From Lachnospiraceae bacterium (GTDB taxonomy: Bacteria > Bacillota > Clostridia > Lachnospirales > Lachnospiraceae), in the NCBI GenBank assembly GCA_021200995.1, contig JAJQFS010000018.1:1-46155 (forward strand): DNA of 46,155 nucleotides, read 5' to 3'. The position numbers were made by a program, and so were the translations under genes. Of the stretch, positions 42,540 to 46,155 are shown piece by piece; the stretch's first letter is position 1; every line of letters starts with the position of its first letter. The notes below the pieces were generated by a model, which had not been told where the DNA came from, did no database searches, and saw only the letters and a list, made by a program, of their open reading frames with translations.

Positions 42540-42899
42540 TTAATCAATCACTTTTACGCCTTCGACGAAGACGTTGACTTTATCTACCTGCAGGCCGGTA
42601 TACTGCTCCAGCTGATATTTGACCGTCTCGATCAGGACATCGGAGACAGCCACGATATTTACCCCATAACTGACGATGATATGGAAGTCCAGATTTAATT
42701 TGTTATTCTGGACGGAAACACTGATCCCTCTGGTCATGGATTCTTTTTTTAATAAATGTACAAGGCCGTCCTTCATATTGACGCTGGCCATGCCGACGAT
42801 GCCGAAGCACTCTGTCGCGATGGCGCCGGCATACTGCGCCAGTACATCCTTGTCAATCCTGATGGTGCCCATATGCGTATCGATTGAAGAATTTTTCAT
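42540..42899 (-). CDS. Asp23/Gls24 family protein (YloU-like)
   Basis: A 119-residue Asp23-domain protein (DTHMGTIRIDKDVLAQYAGA, then ATECFGIVGMASVN, and SYGVNIVAVSDVLIETVKYQ). The family includes YloU and Asp23, envelope-associated proteins of Gram-positive bacteria; exact roles are unclear. GGAGG at eight bases supports the start at 42899. It overlaps no gene; fakA begins 16 bases downstream. A TATAAT lies at 42932-42937. Confidence 0.9.
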   Translation of the reverse strand: MKNSSIDTHMGTIRIDKDVLAQYAGAIATECFGIVGMASVNMKDGLVHLLKKESMTRGISVSVQNNKLNLDFHIIVSYGVNIVAVSDVLIETVKYQLEQYTGLQVDKVNVFVEGVKVID

Positions 42900-42931
42900 C
42901 GGATGCCTCCTGTCTTGCATAATTCTGAACT

Positions 42932-42937
42932 ATTATA
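42932..42937 (-). promoter_or_regulatory. -10 element of the asp23-fakA-recG transcript
   Basis: A consensus TATAAT on the minus strand, 33 bases upstream of the asp23-like start. The matching -35 region (TTTTCT) is weak. It may drive the long minus-strand operon. Confidence 0.4.
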
Positions 42938-43044
42938 ACCGCTTTTTACCAAAAAGAAAACTCTTTTTTTCATTTTTATCTTGCATTTTCGGAAAAAGTG
43001 ATTTAAAATCTTTCGGGTGTGAACGGAATACGACGAATTTCCGC

Positions 43045-43073
43045 TTGCAATTTCAAAACATATCTATTATAAT
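43045..43073 (+). promoter_or_regulatory. rpmB promoter
   Basis: TTGCAA (43045-43050) and consensus TATAAT (43068-43073) are separated by 17 bases. The start codon is 38 bases downstream of the -10. Confidence 0.78.
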
Positions 43074-43111
43074 GACAATGTTGTAAATTCAGCAGCAAGG
43101 AGGTGTTTAAG

Positions 43112-43297
43112 ATGGCTAAGTGCGATATCTGCGGCAAGGGTGTTCATTTCGGTTTAAAAGTGAGCCATTCTAATAGAAAATCCAACAAGATGTGGAAGTC
43201 CAATGTAAAGACTGTCAAATGCAATGTAAATGGTACTCCGCAGAAATTACATGTTTGCACAAGATGCTTGAGAAACGGTTCCGTTGAGCGAGCTTGA
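43112..43297 (+). CDS. rpmB: 50S ribosomal protein L28
   Basis: A 61-residue L28 (MAKCDICGKGVHFGLKVSHS; then RKSNKMWKSNVKTV). It is the zinc-binding form, with Cys4-x2-Cys7 and VCTRC near the end. AAGGAGGTG precedes the ATG at 43112; a start at 43103 would overlap this site. It is monocistronic, with its own promoter and a hairpin behind it, divergent from the asp23-fakA operon as in many Firmicutes. Confidence 0.97.
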   Translation: MAKCDICGKGVHFGLKVSHSNRKSNKMWKSNVKTVKCNVNGTPQKLHVCTRCLRNGSVERA

Positions 43298-43316
43298 TTG
43301 ATCAGACTGACTATTG

Positions 43317-43340
43317 AGCCTGTCCTTTGGACAGGCTTAT
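43317..43340 (+). terminator. Terminator after rpmB
   Basis: A 9-bp perfect stem (AGCCTGTCC, 43317-43325, with 43329-43337) around TTT, followed by a short T-rich run (TATTTC). It is about 20 bases after rpmB and just upstream of the esterase start at 43366, so some readthrough into the esterase genes is possible. Confidence 0.6.
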
Positions 43341-43365
43341 TTCATGTATATCTGAGGAGGCGTTT

Positions 43366-44136
43366 ATGGTAGAAACCTGGTATGTGGACATTCCGGAATT
43401 TGTGGAGGAACAGACCAGAAAGGTTTATGTCTATCTTCCGGAATCCTATCAATATGAACGAAATAAACGATATCCCGTCCTCTATATGTTCGACGGACAC
43501 AATGTGTTTTTCGACTCTGACGCTACCTATGGGAAGTCCTGGGGCATGGAGGAATATCTGGACTTCACGGAGAGTCAGGTGATCGTGGCCGCGGTGGACT
43601 GCAATCACAGTCCGGACTACGGCCGTCTGAAGGAATACGCTCCTTTCGATTTTGATGACAGAGAGTTCGGGCATATCGAAGGCAGAGGTGAGATCACCAT
43701 GGACTGGTACTCCACCACTTTCAAGCGTATGATCGATGAAAGATACCGCACAAAACGGGACAGACAGCATACCTTTATTGCCGGCAGCTCCATGGGGGGA
43801 CTTATGAGTCTGTACGCGGTAACAGTTTATAATTCCATTTATTCCCGCGCGGCCGCCCTCTCTCCTTCCCTGTGGACCGATTCCATGCTGCTTGACAATA
43901 TGGTACGCCGCTCCAAAATCGCAAAAGATACCGTCGTTTACATGGATTACGGATCAAAGGAATTCGCCGGCCGATCCCGCATGAAGCGTGCGTTTTCAGA
44001 TATGGCACAGGCGCTGATTGACCAGTCCGTATTTCTGACGACACGCATTGTACCCGGCGGTACACACAGCGAGGCAAGCTGGGAAAGACAGCTTCCCTTT
44101 TTCATGAATACCCTTTTATACGGACTGGAGGACTGA
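43366..44136 (+). CDS. Putative esterase, alpha/beta hydrolase (PF00756 type)
   Basis: A 256-residue serine hydrolase. It reads like the putative-esterase family of enterochelin-esterase and S-formylglutathione-hydrolase-like proteins: early VYVYLPESYQ and YPVLYMFDGHNVF, the nucleophile Ser142 in AGSSMGGLMSLYA, and the catalytic His in VPGGTHSEASWERQLP. There is no signal peptide, so it is cytoplasmic. GAGGAGGCG lies before the start. It is followed four bases later by a second esterase and then an ATP-grasp ligase, which suggests one pathway. The substrate is unknown. Confidence 0.85.
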   Translation: MVETWYVDIPEFVEEQTRKVYVYLPESYQYERNKRYPVLYMFDGHNVFFDSDATYGKSWGMEEYLDFTESQVIVAAVDCNHSPDYGRLKEYAPFDFDDREFGHIEGRGEITMDWYSTTFKRMIDERYRTKRDRQHTFIAGSSMGGLMSLYAVTVYNSIYSRAAALSPSLWTDSMLLDNMVRRSKIAKDTVVYMDYGSKEFAGRSRMKRAFSDMAQALIDQSVFLTTRIVPGGTHSEASWERQLPFFMNTLLYGLED

Positions 44137-44140
44137 AGCC

Positions 44141-44920
44141 TTGCGCACAGAATATTTCAAATCGTTCAGCACCTTTTTAAACAGAGATATGGAGATCAAG
44201 GTTTACGGCCACGCCGGCGTACCTTTTCTTTTCATCCCCTGTCAGGACGGCAGATTTTATGATTTTGAGAATTACCGCATGACCGACGTCTGGGCGCCCT
44301 TTATCGACGCCGGGCAGGTCATGGTATTTGCGGTGGATACAACCGACAAAGAAACCTGGTCAGACGGTTACGGGGGCGCGGGGCATCGCAGCTGGCTCTA
44401 CGAGCAGTGGGTCAATTATCTCTGTGAGGAAGTCGTTCCCTTTGCCAGAGCGATGAGCCGGGAATTCAACGAATGGGATGAGCTGCCCATGGTTGGTGTC
44501 TTCGGCGCGAGCCTTGGCGCCACACACGCGGTGAATCTTTATTTCAAGCGTCCTGACCTTTTCGACCGCCTGCTGGCCTTAAGCGGTGTTTACTCCTCCG
44601 AGTACGGCTTTGGCGGCTACATGGATGACCGGCTTTATTTCAACTCTCCGATTCATTACCTGTCAAACCTGCCGGAGGATCACCCGTTTATCGAACAGTA
44701 TAATCAGAAAAAGGCCGTCATCTGTACTGGACAGGGGCCCTGGGAGGTGCCGCAGTTTACCAGGCAGCTGGACGAGATTTTACACAGAAAGGGCATTCGT
44801 GTATGGGTGGATTACTGGGGTTATGACAGCGCGCACGACTGGCCCTGGTGGTATAAACAGGTCTCCTATTTTCTGCCCTATCTTCTTGAGGAGGATGACG
44901 AAGCAGAACCGGAAGGCTGA
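44141..44920 (+). CDS. Second esterase-like alpha/beta hydrolase
   Basis: A 259-residue hydrolase with YGHAGVPFLFIPCQDG near the start, the nucleophile Ser124 in FGASLGATHAVN, and a C-terminal His in YDSAHDWPWW. It belongs to the same broad putative-esterase superfamily as its neighbour but is clearly different in sequence, so this is not a simple tandem copy. The start is a TTG at 44141, nine bases after GGAGG, which lies inside the end of the first gene. Its product is probably made with both neighbours. Confidence 0.83.
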   Translation: MRTEYFKSFSTFLNRDMEIKVYGHAGVPFLFIPCQDGRFYDFENYRMTDVWAPFIDAGQVMVFAVDTTDKETWSDGYGGAGHRSWLYEQWVNYLCEEVVPFARAMSREFNEWDELPMVGVFGASLGATHAVNLYFKRPDLFDRLLALSGVYSSEYGFGGYMDDRLYFNSPIHYLSNLPEDHPFIEQYNQKKAVICTGQGPWEVPQFTRQLDEILHRKGIRVWVDYWGYDSAHDWPWWYKQVSYFLPYLLEEDDEAEPEG

Positions 44921-44970
44921 AGCACAATCTATAAGGTCACAAAATCACCAGAAAAGGGGGTATCCAAACC

Positions 44971-46155
44971 ATGAAAAACTTTATTTTTATCTCTCCGAAT
45001 TTTCCCACAAATTACTGGAAGTTCTGCCGCGAGCTGAAAAACAACGGTATGAATGTCTTGGGAATCGGCGACCAGCCCTACGATGAGCTGGACTACAATC
45101 TGAAAGAAAGCCTGCATGAATATTATAAGGTCGGCTCTCTGGAAAATTATGACGAGGTCTACCGCGCGGTCGCGTTTTTCGCTTTTAAGTACGGCCCGAT
45201 TGACTGGCTGGAGTCCAACAATGAATACTGGCTGGAGCAGGACGCGAAGCTGCGCACCGCCTTCCATATCACCACCGGCTTCCAGGAAAGCGACATGTAT
45301 AAAATCAAAAATAAGTCGCAGATGAAGGCTTTTTATGAGAAGGCAGGCATTCCGGTCGCCCGCTACTATCTGGTAAAGGATTTCAAAGGCACGAAGCGTT
45401 TTATTTCCAAAGTCGGATATCCGATCATTGCCAAACTGGACAACGGCGTGGGCGCTTCCCATACATACAAAATTTCGAATGAGGAAGAACTGAAGCACTT
45501 TTTTGAGACGCAGGAAAACTATGACCAGTTCATCATGGAGGAATTCATTGACGGTGAGGTCAACTCTTTTGACGCGATCATCAATTCCCAGGGCGAACCC
45601 ATTTTTGCCATCGGCAATGTCAGCCCCATCTCCATCATGGACATCGTCAATGAGCAAGGAAACAGTGTCTTTTACATTGTAAAGGAACTTGCCGCTGACA
45701 CAAAGGCCGCCGGCCTCGCCACCCTAAAGAGCTTTGGCGTGAAAAGCCGTTTCGTGCATTTTGAGTTTTTCCGCCTGCTATCCGATCACGAAGGCCTGGG
45801 TAAAAAAGGCGACGTCATCGCGCTGGAGGTCAATATGCGTCCAAGCGGCAGCATCAGCCCTGATATGATGAACTACTCTCAATCCACCAATGTCTACAAA
45901 ATCTGGGCGGATATGATCGCCTTTGACCGCACCGATGTACAGATCGGCGAGACCAATTACTGCGGTTTTGTGGGGCGCAGAGACGGCAAGCCCTTTGCCA
46001 TGACTTCTGAGGATATCCTGGCAAAATACGGTTCTCACATCCGTGAGTCGGGACGCGTAGCTGACGCGCTCTCCGATGCCATGGGCAATGAAATGTACCT
46101 GGCGACCTTCCCCACTGAGGAATCGTTGTGGGCATTTTATAAGGATGTTCTGACC
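44971..46155 (+). CDS. ATP-grasp ligase, truncated by the window end
   Basis: An open frame of 395 codons from ATG 44971 to the window edge, with no stop. It is an ATP-grasp enzyme: a pre-ATP-grasp part (1-105; FIFISPNFPTNYWKF), the ATP-binding segment GYPIIAKLDNGVGASHTYKI, the loop MEEFIDGEVNSFDAII and the metal-binding ALEVNMRPSGSISPDM. ATP-grasp enzymes join a carboxylate to an amine (or similar) with ATP. GGGGG at 10 bases precedes the start. Context with two esterases suggests they share a substrate; none is known. Confidence 0.88.
   Translation, partial: MKNFIFISPNFPTNYWKFCRELKNNGMNVLGIGDQPYDELDYNLKESLHEYYKVGSLENYDEVYRAVAFFAFKYGPIDWLESNNEYWLEQDAKLRTAFHITTGFQESDMYKIKNKSQMKAFYEKAGIPVARYYLVKDFKGTKRFISKVGYPIIAKLDNGVGASHTYKISNEEELKHFFETQENYDQFIMEEFIDGEVNSFDAIINSQGEPIFAIGNVSPISIMDIVNEQGNSVFYIVKELAADTKAAGLATLKSFGVKSRFVHFEFFRLLSDHEGLGKKGDVIALEVNMRPSGSISPDMMNYSQSTNVYKIWADMIAFDRTDVQIGETNYCGFVGRRDGKPFAMTSEDILAKYGSHIRESGRVADALSDAMGNEMYLATFPTEESLWAFYKDVLT

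Noticed and set aside
44929-45657. 242-residue minus-strand frame
   Set aside because: It is the antisense shadow of the ATP-grasp gene, which has clear motifs and a ribosome-binding site on the plus strand.

Overview
The window is about 46 kb of a low-to-mid GC Gram-positive chromosome. It is most consistent with the class Clostridia, probably Lachnospiraceae. The evidence is gene content: the rplU-prp-rpmA-obgE block with a Prp-cleavable L27 leader, short HisG paired with HisZ, RecU, FakA/FakB, a LexA-regulated LysM protein next to lexA, and Shine-Dalgarno sites of the GGAGG type. There is no prophage, IS element, rRNA, tRNA or CRISPR array. This is largely core genome with a few unusual loci.

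Layout. 1-4051 (+): ribosome-assembly block: rplU 3' end, prp, rpmA, terminator, obgE, yhbY, nadD, yqeK, rsfS. 4176-5720: DUF378 and lexA (-), then a divergent LysM/membrane protein (+) that looks like a YneA-type SOS division inhibitor, with four LexA-box-like dyads between them. 5976-7025 (-): a tyrosine recombinase. 7328-8725 (+): an AI-2E family transporter. 8990-15512 (-): a large TPR-DUF4037-DUF4125 protein, a frameshifted rng, a DUF2344 protein and a B12-type radical SAM protein. 15630-21674 (-): site-2 protease, HtrA protease, an NCS2 purine permease with an in-frame UGA, a ketopantoate-reductase-like protein and an SGNH esterase. 22082-23470 (+): a MATE exporter. 23600-28547 (-): hisZ-hisG-hisD-hisB-hisIE behind one strong promoter and a periodic operator array. 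28638-42899 (-): a long housekeeping run: asp23-like, fakA, recG, degV/fakB, parE-like, parC-like, rsmD, coaD, a coiled-coil protein, HAD phosphatase, membrane protein, RluA-type pseudouridine synthase and recU. 43112-46155 (+): rpmB, then two alpha/beta-hydrolase esterases and a truncated ATP-grasp ligase.

How genes work together. The first block supports 50S assembly: Prp trims L27, while Obg, YhbY and RsfS act on the ribosome. lexA and the LysM gene form a compact SOS module. FakA and the DegV protein can form a fatty-acid kinase. parE and parC encode one type IIA topoisomerase. The his genes supply the first steps of histidine synthesis, but hisC, hisH, hisA and hisF are absent here.

Points of most interest: (1) four GTGCTA-type half-sites at an exact 12-bp period just downstream of the his promoter; (2) the TPR-DUF4037-DUF4125 protein, with a nucleotidyltransferase-like motif; (3) the esterase-esterase-ATP-grasp cluster; (4) a GGATTGC...GCAATCC stem-loop found twice, 17 kb apart, each time in sense orientation upstream of a gene; (5) the coding lesions in rng and the NCS2 permease; (6) a HisA/HisF-like domain fused to HisIE. 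Assignments rest on reading motifs in the sequence; no database search was possible.
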